DNA of 64,000 nucleotides from DATHTK01 sp035463295 (GTDB lineage: Bacteria; Actinomycetota; Rubrobacteria; Rubrobacterales; Rubrobacteraceae), in assembly GCA_035463295.1 (NCBI GenBank), contig DATHTK010000099.1, forward strand, positions 22,678 to 86,677, in the 5' to 3' direction. This document shows positions 33,605-42,964 of this stretch, in pieces. The notes below the pieces were generated by a model. The model searched no databases. It was not told the origin of the DNA and saw only the letters and a list, made by a program, of their open reading frames with translations. The position numbers and the translations under genes are program-made. Position 1 is the first letter of the stretch. The number at the start of each line of letters is the position of its first letter.

Positions 33605-34906
33605 TCAGTCGAGCCCTTCGTAGACGGGCACCTCTGCCTCGTGCTTGCCAGCCTTCTCGGAGACGACCAGGAGGAGGCCGGTGAGGATGAAATTGCCGAC
33701 CACCGAGGAGCCGCCGTAGGAGACGAAGGGGAGCGTTATGCCGGTGAGCGGTATAGCCTTGGTCGCCCCGCCGACGATGATGAGGGTCTGGAGGGCGAAC
33801 ATGGCGGTCAGGCCGAAGGCCAGTAGCTTCGAGGCGTCGTCCTCGGCCAGGAGGGCTATCTTGACCCCGCGGTAGACGAAGGCGAGAAAGGCCAGAAGGA
33901 CCGCCGTCGCCCCGAGCAGCCCCAGCTCGCTGGCTATCGCCGAGAAGATGAAGTCGGTCTGGACCTCGGGGATCGTCTGGGAGAACCCCGCGCCGAGGCC
34001 GGTGCCGGTGAGGCCGCCGTCGGCGATGTTGAAGATGCTCTGGAGGATCTGGAACCCCGTCCCGTCGGGGTCGGCCCAGGGGTCGAGCCAGGCCTGCATC
34101 CTGAGCTGCACGTGGTCGAACAGGAAGTACGTCACGGTCGAGCCTACGGCGAAGAGGACCGTGCCGAGGATGATGTAGGCGGTGCGGCCCGTCGCGGCGT
34201 AGAGCATCAGCAGCGGGACGGCGAAAAAGAGCAGGCTGCTCCCCAGGTCCTTCTCGAAGACGAGCAGCCCCAGAGAAGCGGCCCAGACCAGCGCGACGGG
34301 CCCGAAGTACTTGGGGGCCGGGATCTGGACGCCGAGGATGGTGCGGCTCGTCGCCGCCAGGACGGCGCGCTTCTCGGCCAGGTAGCCGGCGAAGAAGACT
34401 ACAAGCGCGATGCGGGCGAACTCCGAGGGCTGGAAGTTTACCGGCCCGATGCCGATCCAGAGCCTCGCCCCGTTGACCTCGTATCCCAGGGGGGTGAATG
34501 TCGACGCTATAAGGGCGACCGCGCCGAGGGCGAGGAGGTACTTGTAGTCGAAGAGGCGCCCGTAATTACGGAAGAACACCACGATAAAGAACATGGCGCC
34601 GCTGCCGATCAAGATCCAGATAGCCTGCGTCAGCGCCAGGTCCTCGACGCCCTCGATGTCGAAGGTGAGGCGGTAGATCATGACGAGCCCGAGCCCGGTG
34701 AGAAGCGTTACTATCGGCAGCAGCAGCACGTCGGAGTGCGGCAAGAGAACCCTCACCCAGAGGTAGAGCGCGAAGAGCGTCCCGACGTAGTAGGCGCCGT
34801 AGATGAGCGGCGGGGTCGTGGCCTCCTGCGAGAAGAAGAGGGTCACGAAGCCCAGGGCCGTCACCAGGAGCGCGAGGATCATGGGCATGGTGGCGCGCTG
34901 GGTCAC
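33605..34906 (-). CDS. rodA: FtsW/RodA/SpoVE-family glycosyltransferase
   Basis: The 433-residue protein has about ten membrane helices and SEDS motifs: NFQPSEFARIALVVFFAGYL, GGLTGTGLGAGF and FVSYGGSSVVGNF near the C-terminus. SEDS proteins polymerise lipid II into glycan strands and work with a class B PBP, here the adjacent pbpA. In mycobacteria the gene in this place is rodA. It follows the PstP phosphatase by 12 bases. Confidence 0.92.
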   Translation of the reverse strand: MTQRATMPMILALLVTALGFVTLFFSQEATTPPLIYGAYYVGTLFALYLWVRVLLPHSDVLLLPIVTLLTGLGLVMIYRLTFDIEGVEDLALTQAIWILIGSGAMFFIVVFFRNYGRLFDYKYLLALGAVALIASTFTPLGYEVNGARLWIGIGPVNFQPSEFARIALVVFFAGYLAEKRAVLAATSRTILGVQIPAPKYFGPVALVWAASLGLLVFEKDLGSSLLFFAVPLLMLYAATGRTAYIILGTVLFAVGSTVTYFLFDHVQLRMQAWLDPWADPDGTGFQILQSIFNIADGGLTGTGLGAGFSQTIPEVQTDFIFSAIASELGLLGATAVLLAFLAFVYRGVKIALLAEDDASKLLAFGLTAMFALQTLIIVGGATKAIPLTGITLPFVSYGGSSVVGNFILTGLLLVVSEKAGKHEAEVPVYEGLD

Positions 34907-34918
34907 CTCCGGAGCCCC

Positions 34919-36085
34919 CTACTCGCCCAGGTCCTGCCGGATCTTCTCGGCCTGATCCCTGGTGTACAGCTTGTGGTCCTCTATGGGCTGCCGGTACGGC
35001 TCCTGGACTTCCGTTACTTCGACACCGCTCCTGCGCCACTCCTCGTTGAGCTCCACCCCCAAGGGGGCGTACGGCAGACCCCGGTATACCACGACCTCGC
35101 CGTCATCGACCTCGAAGAAGTACCGGCTTGCCCCCCACAGGTAGGCCGGCGTCAGCGCAGCGGTCAGCACGAGAATCACGGCGAGACCCCGCACGAGCGT
35201 CCCGAGTGCCTTGCTGCGGCGGCTCCTCCGCCCTTTCCGGGACGCCGAGCTCTTGCGTGAGGCTGGCCCTTCGCGTCTCGCTCTCCCGCGTGGGGAACCG
35301 GCGGGCGGGGCGACGGCCTGCATCTCTCGGGTGCCGGAGCGCCGCCTGGTGTCCCGGTGCGGCCGGTGTTTGACGTCCACGACCACCACTGTGACGTTGT
35401 CCGTGCCGCCCGCGTCCAGCGCGGCCGTCACGAGCCGCCGGACCGTCCCCTCGGGGTCTCCGGGGGAGCCGGAGAGAATCCCCGAGAGGCGCGCTTCGGG
35501 GACCATGTCCGTGAGGCCGTCGGAGCAGAGGAGGAGGCGGTCTCCCGCCTCCACGGGGAGGACCATGGTGTCCACGGCGACGTCCTCGTCGGCGCCCAGA
35601 GCGCGGGTTATGAGGTTCTTCTGGGGGTGCTCGGCGGCCTGGGCCCGCGTCAGGTCGCCGCTGCGCACGAGCTCGGCGACGAGCGAGTGGTCCTCGGTGA
35701 GGGGTCTGAGCTCGCCGCCGCGCAGGAGGTAGGCTCGCGAGTCTCCGACGTGCGCCACCTCTGCAACCGGCTCCTCCTCCGTCCCCGCGAAACGGATGGC
35801 CACGACCGTCGTACCCATCCCCGAGAGGTTCTCGTCGCCGCGACCGGCGGCGAGTATCCGGCGATTTGCCTCCCGTATCGCCGCGTCGAACGACTCACCG
35901 GGCTCGAGCTCCTTGAGCGCGTCCACCGCGATCGAGCTCGCCACCTCCCCGGCCTCGAAGCCGCCGATGCCGTCGGCGACCGCAAAGAGCGTCTCGTCCC
36001 TCCCGTCGCCGACGAGCAGGGAGTCCTCGTTGTTCTTCCTGACCTTTCCCGCGTCTGTGGCGCCGTACGGCTCGAGCAGCAACAT
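34919..36085 (-). CDS. pstP: PP2C Ser/Thr phosphatase (PstP)
   Basis: The 388-residue protein has the PP2C domain at 1-230: VADGIGGFEAGEVAS with a metal-binding Asp, AHVGDSRAYLLR, LLCSDGLTDMV and GGTDNVTVVVVDV. A basic, serine-rich linker leads to a membrane helix (about 303-323) and an extracellular tail. PstP dephosphorylates PknB and FHA proteins, which are encoded on either side. Start ATG 36085 is 9 bases after the fhaB stop. Confidence 0.92.
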   Translation of the reverse strand: MLLLEPYGATDAGKVRKNNEDSLLVGDGRDETLFAVADGIGGFEAGEVASSIAVDALKELEPGESFDAAIREANRRILAAGRGDENLSGMGTTVVAIRFAGTEEEPVAEVAHVGDSRAYLLRGGELRPLTEDHSLVAELVRSGDLTRAQAAEHPQKNLITRALGADEDVAVDTMVLPVEAGDRLLLCSDGLTDMVPEARLSGILSGSPGDPEGTVRRLVTAALDAGGTDNVTVVVVDVKHRPHRDTRRRSGTREMQAVAPPAGSPRGRARREGPASRKSSASRKGRRSRRSKALGTLVRGLAVILVLTAALTPAYLWGASRYFFEVDDGEVVVYRGLPYAPLGVELNEEWRRSGVEVTEVQEPYRQPIEDHKLYTRDQAEKIRQDLGE

Positions 36086-36094
36086 ACCCGGAGT

Positions 36095-36592
36095 CTACTC
36101 CTCGAACCTGAACGTCGTCGAGCCGATGCGGACGGAGTCCCCGTCTCTCAGAGGAGTCGCGCCGACGGTCTTGCGGCCGTTCACGAAGGTACCGTTGGTC
36201 GAGCCCAGGTCCTCCAGGTAGAGCAGCCCCCCGTGACGGGTGAGCCGGGCGTGCCGCCCGGAGGCGTAGTCATCGCTACCCAACCGGATGTCGCTCGCCG
36301 AGGAACGCCCGATGCTCGTCGCGCCGTTGCTCACCTGAAAGCGCGTCTCGGGCGCGAAGATCTCCGAGTCCTCGACGACCAGCTCGGACGCTCCCGACGT
36401 GCCCGCGCCGGGGGCGTGAGCGCCCTTGGGGGCGCCGCGCGCCTCGCGCGGTCGCCCGGGCTCCGGGGATTCGTCGTCGGGGATCTTGCGCAGGTCCCCG
36501 ATCCCGCGCCGCATCACGGCGTAGATAAAGGCGAATAGCAACAGGAGCAGCAATGCCTTCGCCGCCAGCAGCGGCACCTGGAGCTCGAGCAC
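36095..36592 (-). CDS. fhaB: FHA-domain protein FhaB (FipA-like)
   Basis: The 165-residue protein has an N-terminal membrane helix (about 8-28) and a C-terminal FHA domain (about 85-165): TSIGRSSASDIRLG, ASGRHARLTRHGG and EDLGSTNGTFVNG, the phosphothreonine-binding loop residues. It corresponds in position to mycobacterial FhaB, which recruits phosphorylated division proteins. It follows fhaA by four bases. Confidence 0.9.
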   Translation of the reverse strand: MLELQVPLLAAKALLLLLLFAFIYAVMRRGIGDLRKIPDDESPEPGRPREARGAPKGAHAPGAGTSGASELVVEDSEIFAPETRFQVSNGATSIGRSSASDIRLGSDDYASGRHARLTRHGGLLYLEDLGSTNGTFVNGRKTVGATPLRDGDSVRIGSTTFRFEE

Positions 36593-36596
36593 GGTC

Positions 36597-37454
36597 CTAG
36601 CGTCCCCCGGGACCCGAGGCGGCCTTCCCGCCCCGCGGCGTCCCGCCCGGGGCGTCTATCTTGCGCACGAAGCGGGCGGTGCTCTGGCCGAAGGTCAGCT
36701 CGTCGCCAGACTCTATCCGCTCGCGGTCTATCGGGGCGCCGTCGAGGAGGGTCCCGTTAGTGGACCCTAGATCTTCGACGACGAAGCCGTTGTCAGAGCG
36801 CGAGAGCCGCGCGTGCCGCCGCGAGACGTTCGGGTCCGGGATGACGATGTCGTTCTCCTGCGAGCGCCCCACCGTCCACGGTCCGCGCCCCTCCAGCGGG
36901 TAGGTGCCGTCGTCGAGGACGATCTCCACGGCCTCCCGCGCGAGCCCGTGGCGCCGGGCCTCCTCTGCGGAGATCGCCGAGGTTCCCTGGTCTAGCCCCG
37001 CCTCCTCCTCGCCCGTATCCTCGGTGCGGAAGATGCGCGTTTGGCCCGAGGTATCCTGCGGGGCGCCCTTCTCGCGCGGGCCCTCCCCGCCGGTCAGCTT
37101 GGCGGTGATGCCGAACTCCCCGAAGCGCAACGAGTCCTCGGTAACGAAGCGGATCTTCGGCGGCGTCATCAGGTGATATTCCTTCTCCTCGGCGTGGGTC
37201 GAGGCGTACTGGATCAACTCGTCCTTCAAGGAGGCCTGGTAGGCGCTGATCGCCTCGGAGTCCTCTTTGGAGAGGTGGACGGTGAAGTCGTTCGGGGCGT
37301 AGGTGCGCGAGATGCTGACCATCCGGCCCTCGTCCATCTGCTTGGTGAGGCCCTTGGCGATCTCAACCGGGTGGATCTGGCGCCTAAAGGCCCTGCCGAA
37401 GACGCCCTCCACGAGCGACTCCATCCGCTTCTCGATGTGTTTGAGGAAGCCCAA
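36597..37454 (-). CDS. fhaA: FHA-domain protein FhaA (DUF3662 plus FHA)
   Basis: The 285-residue protein has the DUF3662 domain (about 1-125: HIEKRMESLVEGVFGRAF) and a C-terminal FHA domain (about 180-265: WTVGRSQENDIVIPDPNVSRRH, DLGSTNGTLLDG). In mycobacteria FhaA is a target of PknB and binds peptidoglycan-synthesis proteins. It follows the multi-membrane kinase gene by six bases. Confidence 0.93.
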   Translation of the reverse strand: MGFLKHIEKRMESLVEGVFGRAFRRQIHPVEIAKGLTKQMDEGRMVSISRTYAPNDFTVHLSKEDSEAISAYQASLKDELIQYASTHAEEKEYHLMTPPKIRFVTEDSLRFGEFGITAKLTGGEGPREKGAPQDTSGQTRIFRTEDTGEEEAGLDQGTSAISAEEARRHGLAREAVEIVLDDGTYPLEGRGPWTVGRSQENDIVIPDPNVSRRHARLSRSDNGFVVEDLGSTNGTLLDGAPIDRERIESGDELTFGQSTARFVRKIDAPGGTPRGGKAASGPGGR

Positions 37455-37460
37455 AGAAAC

Positions 37461-39047
37461 CTACCCTCTCGCCACGAGGTATCTCAGCACCCCGTATATT
37501 ATAGCTGCGAGAAAGAGCGAAATCATGGCCTCGGAGAGGGCCTCGGTGGTCTCCGAGAGCGCGAGCGCGTACGCCAGCACGCCGCCGGCCACCGCGACCC
37601 CGAGGCCGACGAGCCAGCGCCCGGTCCACTCCCCGAAAGAGACCGCGCCGGCCATCGCCGGCCACAGCAGAAAGAGAAGCAGGAAGCTGGGGTGGAACTG
37701 CTGGACGTACTGCACGATCCTGCCGCTCCACTCGACGAGCTCGGGGGCGCCCAGCGACGGGGGTATCTTGTCGAACGAGACGCCCGTGTAGGGGACGCGC
37801 GCGTCGTCGAGGGTGAGGTCGTAGCCGACGAGGACGAGCGCCGCAGCCGCCGACGAGAGGCACGCCCCGAGCGGGCGCATGAGCGCCCCGAAGAGGAGCG
37901 GCAGCCCCGCGCCGAGGCCCGCGAGGGCGAGCGGCGCCGCAAGCACGGGCCCAAGGGGGAGACGGCCGACGTCCCTGCTCGCGAAGCCCCCGCCCGCAAC
38001 CCACACCCCTCCCAGGGCCGGAACGAGCGCGGAGAAACCGAGGCCAACCCCGCTCTGGAAGAGCGCCACGGCCAGCGCAACTATCACCGCGAGGGCTGCG
38101 AGCCGGGGCAGCAGGTACCCTGCGACGGCGAGGCCCGCCGCCGTGCCGGCCGTCAGGGCGCCGTCCAGGTTCAGGAGCTGGGAGCCGAGCTGATACCCGA
38201 GCCAGGCGGCCGCAAGCCCGTTGACCGCGCGCAGCGCCCCGTCCGAGACCCAGGCGGCGGGGGTCTTGGAGGTGCCGCGCTTTCGCTCGGCGGGGACGAC
38301 GCTCCCGACCGGGGCCTTGCGGCCGGTCAGGAGCTTCAGGGCGGCCCACGCGCTCTGCGGGCGGTGAGCCGGGTTGGGGGAGGTGGCCCGGTCGACGAAC
38401 TCCCGCAGGCGCGGCGGCGGCTCCTCGGGCTGGTAGGAGAGGAGCGCCTGGCAGGTCGCTCCCACGGCGTAGATGTCGGTGAGGGCGGTAGGGTCGGCGC
38501 CGTCAAGGATCTCCGGAGCGATGTAGCCCGGGGTGCCGACGGCGAAGCCCACCCTCGTCAGACGGGTGTCGCCGGCGCGGTAGGCGACGCCGAAGTCCGT
38601 CAGCTTCACGCGCCCCCGCTCGTCCACGAGGGCGTTCTGCGGCTTTATGTCGCGGTGGATGATGCCCTGGCCGTGGGCGTAGACGAGGGCCTCCAGGATC
38701 TGGGCCAGAGCGTCGACGAGCTCGTCGATGTCGTAGTCGCGGGCCGCGTCGTCGAGCGGCATCCCCCGGACGTACTCCGTAACCAGGTAGACCTCGTGTT
38801 CGCCCGGGATCACCTCGAGCGTCTCGACGATGTTCCGGTGTTTGAGTCCCTCCGCGATCTGGCCCTCCCTAAGAGCGCGCGAGCGCTCGGCGACGCTGTA
38901 GACGGGGATGATCTTCACGGCCACGTCGCGGGAGCGGAAGGAGCCCCCAAGGGAACGGGCGCGCCAGACGGTCGCGAAGCCGCCGCGTCCGATCATCTCG
39001 GCCAGCGCGTAGCGTCCCTGCCCCTCGATGTAGCGCGTCTCGGCCAC
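37461..39047 (-). CDS. Membrane Ser/Thr protein kinase at the head of the operon
   Basis: A kinase domain occupies about residues 1-270 (MIGRGGFATVWRA, HRDIKPQNALVDERG, DFGVAYRAG, GTPGYIAPEIL) and is followed by roughly eight hydrophobic segments in place of PASTA repeats. The start used is GTG 39047; TTG 39167 gives a longer, less protein-like N-terminus. TACAAT lies 12 bases upstream of the GTG. No mycobacterial equivalent of this membrane layout in the cluster is known to me. Its place upstream of fhaA suggests control of the same division machinery. Confidence 0.85.
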   Translation of the reverse strand: MAETRYIEGQGRYALAEMIGRGGFATVWRARSLGGSFRSRDVAVKIIPVYSVAERSRALREGQIAEGLKHRNIVETLEVIPGEHEVYLVTEYVRGMPLDDAARDYDIDELVDALAQILEALVYAHGQGIIHRDIKPQNALVDERGRVKLTDFGVAYRAGDTRLTRVGFAVGTPGYIAPEILDGADPTALTDIYAVGATCQALLSYQPEEPPPRLREFVDRATSPNPAHRPQSAWAALKLLTGRKAPVGSVVPAERKRGTSKTPAAWVSDGALRAVNGLAAAWLGYQLGSQLLNLDGALTAGTAAGLAVAGYLLPRLAALAVIVALAVALFQSGVGLGFSALVPALGGVWVAGGGFASRDVGRLPLGPVLAAPLALAGLGAGLPLLFGALMRPLGACLSSAAAALVLVGYDLTLDDARVPYTGVSFDKIPPSLGAPELVEWSGRIVQYVQQFHPSFLLLFLLWPAMAGAVSFGEWTGRWLVGLGVAVAGGVLAYALALSETTEALSEAMISLFLAAIIYGVLRYLVARG

Positions 39048-39162
39048 TCCGTAGACGATATTGTAAGCTATCGGCGGCCTCTTGTTACTTGTGCCGCCAG
39101 CGCCTCGCCGACTCTCTACTCTGTTCACCGACGCGGCGTTAGCCTTCTCGCCGCGGTGCTGA

Positions 39163-39168
39163 TACAAT
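39163..39168 (+). promoter_or_regulatory. -10 element of the tRNA-Leu promoter
   Basis: TACAAT lies 35 bases before the tRNA. TTAGCC (39139-39144) is a poor -35 match at 18 bases spacing. Confidence 0.4.
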
Positions 39169-39203
39169 TCTGCGCGTTCCGAACGGTTCCTGGGAGGGGA
39201 CCC

Positions 39204-39291
39204 GTGGGCGAGTGGCGGAATTGGTAGACGCGCTAGGTTCAGGGTCTAGTGGCCGAGAGGCCGTGGGGGTTCGAGTCCCCCCTCGCCCACA
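39204..39291 (+). tRNA. tRNA-Leu, anticodon CAG
   Basis: Type II tRNA: acceptor GTGGGCG pairs with CGCCCAC, anticodon stem CTAGG/TCTAG with loop TTCAGGG gives anticodon CAG, a long variable arm TGGCCGAGAGGCCGT, and a T-arm with GGGGGTTCGAGTCCCCC. In mycobacteria a tRNA-Leu (leuT) likewise lies beside fhaA, supporting synteny. Confidence 0.95.
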
Positions 39292-39416
39292 CTCTTTAGG
39301 GGGTTTGTATAGAGCGTAGATCTCACCGGGCCGCCCAGAAGTCCCGCCGTCCGAGGTCTCCGGCGAGGCACGGGCGGCGTCCGAAGGGGCGTCGTGAGAG
39401 GGCGCTCCCGGCATGG

Positions 39417-40388
39417 TTGACGCTCGTGGGCTCCCTCTTGCTCCTCCTCACCGCCTTCGCGTTTATCTTCTTCGTCGCGCGCGGCTGCGTGGCGACCCAG
39501 GAGTCGACCCAGGTCCGCAAGTACGTCACGAGCGCGGACAGCCTGCTCAGCGAGTCCGCGAACCTCGGGAACGAGCAACTCCAGGGGGTCCTGCAGAACG
39601 CGGGCGGGGACCCGGCGCGGCTCGACGGGGAGGCTCTGGTGAGCGCGGCCAACCGCTCGGAGAACCTCTACCTGCAGGCGCTCACCAAAGATGAGGTGCC
39701 ACCGGAGTTCGGGGAGGCGCACCACTACCTGATCAGCGCTCTCGGCATCCGCGAGCGGGCGACGGCGCAGCTCGCGGATGCCGCCTCCGGCGACGGCTTC
39801 AGCGAGGCGCTCGCCGAAGCCGTCGCCGACTATCGACTGAGCGACGGCATAGTGCGGGACCACTACTTCCCGGCCGTCCAGAACGCCCTCCGGGATGCCG
39901 GCCAGCAGCGCGACGGGGGCTACCTCGAGGAGCCGGAGCCTTTTATGGACTACGAGGAGACGAGCTTCGAGGTGGCGACGGTCGGAGGTGGAGCCGTAGG
40001 CGCGGCAGAGGACGACCCGAACGCCCTGCACGGCGTCGAGGTCGCGGCGGTCGAGGTCGGCGGGGAGACCCTCTACCCCGGCGGCAACGTGGTCCTGACC
40101 GGTGCCGACGAGCCGGTCTTCTCGGTCACGGTTACGAACGGGGGCGAGATAGCCGAGGCGGCCGTGCCGGTCGAGGTCATCCTGAACACGAGGGCCGAGC
40201 GCCAGGCACAGAAGGCGACGATCGGGCGGATAGCGAAAGACGGCGGAGTGGCAACGGCAGAAGTCTCGGGCTTCAGGCCCGGCGAGCTGGACGAGACCGC
40301 CGACGTGACCGTCGAGGTCGGTCCGGTCAAGTACGAGGACTACCTCGAAAACAACACCCTGAAAGGAACGGTGACGTTTGGATTGTAG
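39417..40388 (+). CDS. Membrane-anchored hypothetical protein with an exported region
   Basis: The 323-residue product starts with one membrane helix (TLVGSLLLLLTAFAFIFFVA) and the rest is predicted outside the cell: a helical part to about residue 180 and a beta-sandwich-like C-terminal domain (PVFSVTVTNGGEIAEAAVPVEV, ADVTVEVGPV). No start other than TTG 39417 is possible upstream in frame before the tRNA. Nothing identifies the function; the sandwich resembles carbohydrate-binding or CARDB-type modules but that is a guess. Confidence 0.6.
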   Translation: MTLVGSLLLLLTAFAFIFFVARGCVATQESTQVRKYVTSADSLLSESANLGNEQLQGVLQNAGGDPARLDGEALVSAANRSENLYLQALTKDEVPPEFGEAHHYLISALGIRERATAQLADAASGDGFSEALAEAVADYRLSDGIVRDHYFPAVQNALRDAGQQRDGGYLEEPEPFMDYEETSFEVATVGGGAVGAAEDDPNALHGVEVAAVEVGGETLYPGGNVVLTGADEPVFSVTVTNGGEIAEAAVPVEVILNTRAERQAQKATIGRIAKDGGVATAEVSGFRPGELDETADVTVEVGPVKYEDYLENNTLKGTVTFGL

Positions 40389-40403
40389 GGGGGGGAGAAC
40401 CGC

Positions 40404-40685
40404 GTGGTAACGGCGATAGTCCTCGTCAGGACGGAGAAGGAGCGGGTACAGGAGGCCGCCCAGGCGATGCTCGGCATAGAGGGTGTCACCGAGGCCTACT
40501 CCGTGACGGGTCCCTACGACCTCGTAGTTCTGGTCCGCATCCCGGACTTCGAGCGCCTCGCGGAGATAGTGCCCGAGAGGATCGCTCAGGTGCCCGGCGT
40601 CGCCCGCACCGAGACCATGGTTGCCTTCCGCGCCTACTCGAACTACGACCTCGACCGGGCGTGGAGCCTGGGCTTTGAAGGGTAG
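40404..40685 (+). CDS. Stand-alone Lrp/AsnC ligand-binding (RAM) domain protein
   Basis: The 93-residue protein is a single RAM domain: VTAIVLVRTEKERVQEAAQAML, YSVTGPYDLVVLVRI, RIAQVPGVARTETMVAFR. It lacks the helix-turn-helix of full Lrp/AsnC regulators. Such single-domain proteins bind amino acids. GTG 40404 follows GGGGGGGAGAACC, a strong ribosome site, 15 bases after the upstream gene. Confidence 0.85.
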   Translation: MVTAIVLVRTEKERVQEAAQAMLGIEGVTEAYSVTGPYDLVVLVRIPDFERLAEIVPERIAQVPGVARTETMVAFRAYSNYDLDRAWSLGFEG

Positions 40686-40718
40686 GGCGACCGTCCGGGC
40701 AGCCCTGAAACGTAAAAT

Positions 40719-41843
40719 CTAGCGCTGCTCTTCGGCCAGTGCCGGCCTCGTCCCCTCTATAAGGAACGCGACGACGTCGAGAAAGTCGCCGCTCTTTTCG
40801 TAGACCTCGCGCTGGTGCTGGCTGCCGGTGCCGCCCTCGACTATCTCCAGCACGCCGGAGAGCTCGGATTCGCAGCCCAGGTCTTGCGAGAAGGGGCGAA
40901 GTCTCTCGACGAGGTCGCGGGCCATCTGTCTCGCGGGGACGTTGGTCTCTTGGCGGGCGTCGTAGAAGGCGGCGTCCATGCCGTGACGGGAGGCGCGCAT
41001 CCTGTTCTCCACCGAGAGCTCGCGGTCGTAGGGTTCGGAGGAGCGCTCCTCAAGTATGTGGGCGACGAGACACTGCGTCAGGGCGGTAAGCGCGACGGCG
41101 GACCTCACCCTCGTCTGGGTGTCGAGGACGCGCAGCTCTATGGTGCCAATCCTGGGGTGCGGCCGTACGTCCCACCAGCAGAAGGTGTAATCGTCCATGG
41201 CCCCGGCGCTCACCATCAGGTCCACGTAGCTCTCGAACGCCTCGTAATCCGGGAAAGCGGGGGGGAGGCCCGCCCTCGGGAAGGTCTCGAAGATCTTCAC
41301 CCGCGTCGACTCGTAGCCGGTGTCCATCCCCTGCCAGAAGGGCGAGTTGGCCGAGAGCGCCAGAAGTAGCGGCGAGTACTCGGAGAGCCTGTTGTGGGCT
41401 TTTATCACCTCCTCGGGACCGGGGACGGCCACGTGGACGTGCTGGCCGAAGATCACCTCCCGCTCGGCGACCCACCGGAGGGTCTCGATGACCTTACGGT
41501 AACGCTCCTGGTCGGTGACCTTCTGGTCTTTGTAGCGGGAGAAGGGGTGTGTCCCGGCCCCGGAAAGGGAGGAGTCGCACGAGGCCGCCCACGAGCTCAC
41601 CCGGCCGCGCAGCTCGCGCAGGTGCTTCTCGGCCTCGGCCACGGACGAGCACACCGGAGTCTTGATCTCGAGCACCGACTGGAAGAGTTCGTAGGAGACG
41701 TACTCGGCCAGCTCCTCGGGGAGGCGGGCCATGATCTCCTCGATCTTCGGTGCCAGCTCCGCCGTCGTGGCGTCTACCACGTGGAGCTCTTCCTCGACCC
41801 CAAGGGTGTAGTCCGAACCGCCTCTCTTGAACTCTATCGGCAT
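40719..41843 (-). CDS. Glutamate-cysteine ligase-like carboxylate-amine ligase (YbdK family)
   Basis: The 374-residue protein has the GCS2-family core: YTLGVEEELHVVD, FGQHVHVAVPGPEEVI, WWDVRPHPRIGTIELRVLDTQTR and the C-terminal helical region. The family joins an amino acid gamma- or other carboxyl group to an amine. Start ATG 41843 is preceded by AGGAGAGGCA. In organisms with no glutathione, YbdK proteins may make other compounds, but that is inference. Substrate unknown. Confidence 0.88.
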   Translation of the reverse strand: MPIEFKRGGSDYTLGVEEELHVVDATTAELAPKIEEIMARLPEELAEYVSYELFQSVLEIKTPVCSSVAEAEKHLRELRGRVSSWAASCDSSLSGAGTHPFSRYKDQKVTDQERYRKVIETLRWVAEREVIFGQHVHVAVPGPEEVIKAHNRLSEYSPLLLALSANSPFWQGMDTGYESTRVKIFETFPRAGLPPAFPDYEAFESYVDLMVSAGAMDDYTFCWWDVRPHPRIGTIELRVLDTQTRVRSAVALTALTQCLVAHILEERSSEPYDRELSVENRMRASRHGMDAAFYDARQETNVPARQMARDLVERLRPFSQDLGCESELSGVLEIVEGGTGSQHQREVYEKSGDFLDVVAFLIEGTRPALAEEQR

Positions 41844-41954
41844 TGCCTCTCCTTTGTCCGCAGGAGGTGGGAGTTCCAGCTTTCTCAGACACCCCCGGCG
41901 GCGCTACTATAGCGGCTCCGGCGTAGAAAGGCCAAAGGTAGGCCCTGCCGAGCC

Positions 41955-42860
41955 TCACGAGTCGCGGTCCTTGGGTCCGCCTTTCTGGGTCAGCGCCGCC
42001 CCCGCCAGCACGAGCAGAGCGCCGAGTGCCTTCGGCGCGGTGAGTGCCTCGCTCAGAAGAAAGATCCCCGTAGCGCCGGCGACGACGGGCTCGATGGTGG
42101 CGATGGTGGCGGCCCGGCCGGCCCCGAGGTGCCTTATCCCGTAGGTGTACAGGGCGAAGGCCCCCGTAGTGTGGACGACCGCCAGCATCAAGAGCAGCGC
42201 GTAGGAGCCGGCCGAGAGCCCCGCGAGCGTGCCGAGCGTCGGGACGGCGGCGACCACGAGCAACACGGACCCGAACGCGAGGGCGTAGCTGAGGACGACG
42301 GCGGGGCTCAAGCGCGCAGCGACCGGCCTGCCGAAGATCGAGTAGAGCCCGTAGGCCAGCCCGGAGAGCAGCCCCGTCAGCAGGATCTTCGGGCTTACCT
42401 CCAAGTTGGCCGGGTCGTAGGCGCCGACGACGAGGAAGATGCCCGAGCCCGTCAACAGCAGCGCCGCGACCTTCACCACGCCCAGCGCTTCCCGCAGGAA
42501 CAACCACGCCAGGACCACCACGAACGTGGGGGAGCTGTAGAGCAATATCGCCGCCGTCCCGACCGTGCTCTCGCGCACCGTGTAGAAGTACAGGAGGTAG
42601 AAGAGTCCGATCCCGACCAAACCGAGCGGCACGAGCAACGCGAGGTCCCGACGTTCGACCCGCAGATTCCGCACGCCACCCACGGCGAGCACGAAGCAGA
42701 TCACGGCGACCCAACCCACGGAGGCCCGCACCGCCACGAGCGACTCGAACGAGACGCCCCTGGCGTAGAGGATCTTGGCGAAGTAGCCGAGCGTCCCCCA
42801 CGTGCAGGCCGCAGCCGCGACCGCCAGAGCGCCCAGCAGCCAGTCCCTCTTGGCGTTCAA
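41955..42860 (-). CDS. EamA/DMT-family drug/metabolite exporter
   Basis: The product has ten hydrophobic helices in two EamA repeats (first WGTLGYFAKILYARGVSFESLVAVR..., second LLSGLAYGLYSIFGRPVAARL). The start chosen is TTG 42860, five bases after GGGAGG on the minus strand; GTG 42866 would place the ribosome site too close. Members export small metabolites or drugs; nothing specific can be said. Confidence 0.85.
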   Translation of the reverse strand: MNAKRDWLLGALAVAAAACTWGTLGYFAKILYARGVSFESLVAVRASVGWVAVICFVLAVGGVRNLRVERRDLALLVPLGLVGIGLFYLLYFYTVRESTVGTAAILLYSSPTFVVVLAWLFLREALGVVKVAALLLTGSGIFLVVGAYDPANLEVSPKILLTGLLSGLAYGLYSIFGRPVAARLSPAVVLSYALAFGSVLLVVAAVPTLGTLAGLSAGSYALLLMLAVVHTTGAFALYTYGIRHLGAGRAATIATIEPVVAGATGIFLLSEALTAPKALGALLVLAGAALTQKGGPKDRDS

Positions 42861-42964
42861 CCGCACCTCCCGCGTCTCGCGTGTGCCGGGCTCAGTTTCT
42901 GGCTATGATCTACCGCGCGAGCGGAAAGGGCGCCGCTCACTGACGAGAGGGGAGGTGGTTTCGG

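Noticed and set aside
37041..39227. 728-codon plus-strand frame across the kinase and FHA genes
   Set aside because: Runs antisense through clearly conserved proteins and shows no motif; pattern of Arg, Gly and His is typical of GC-rich shadow frames.
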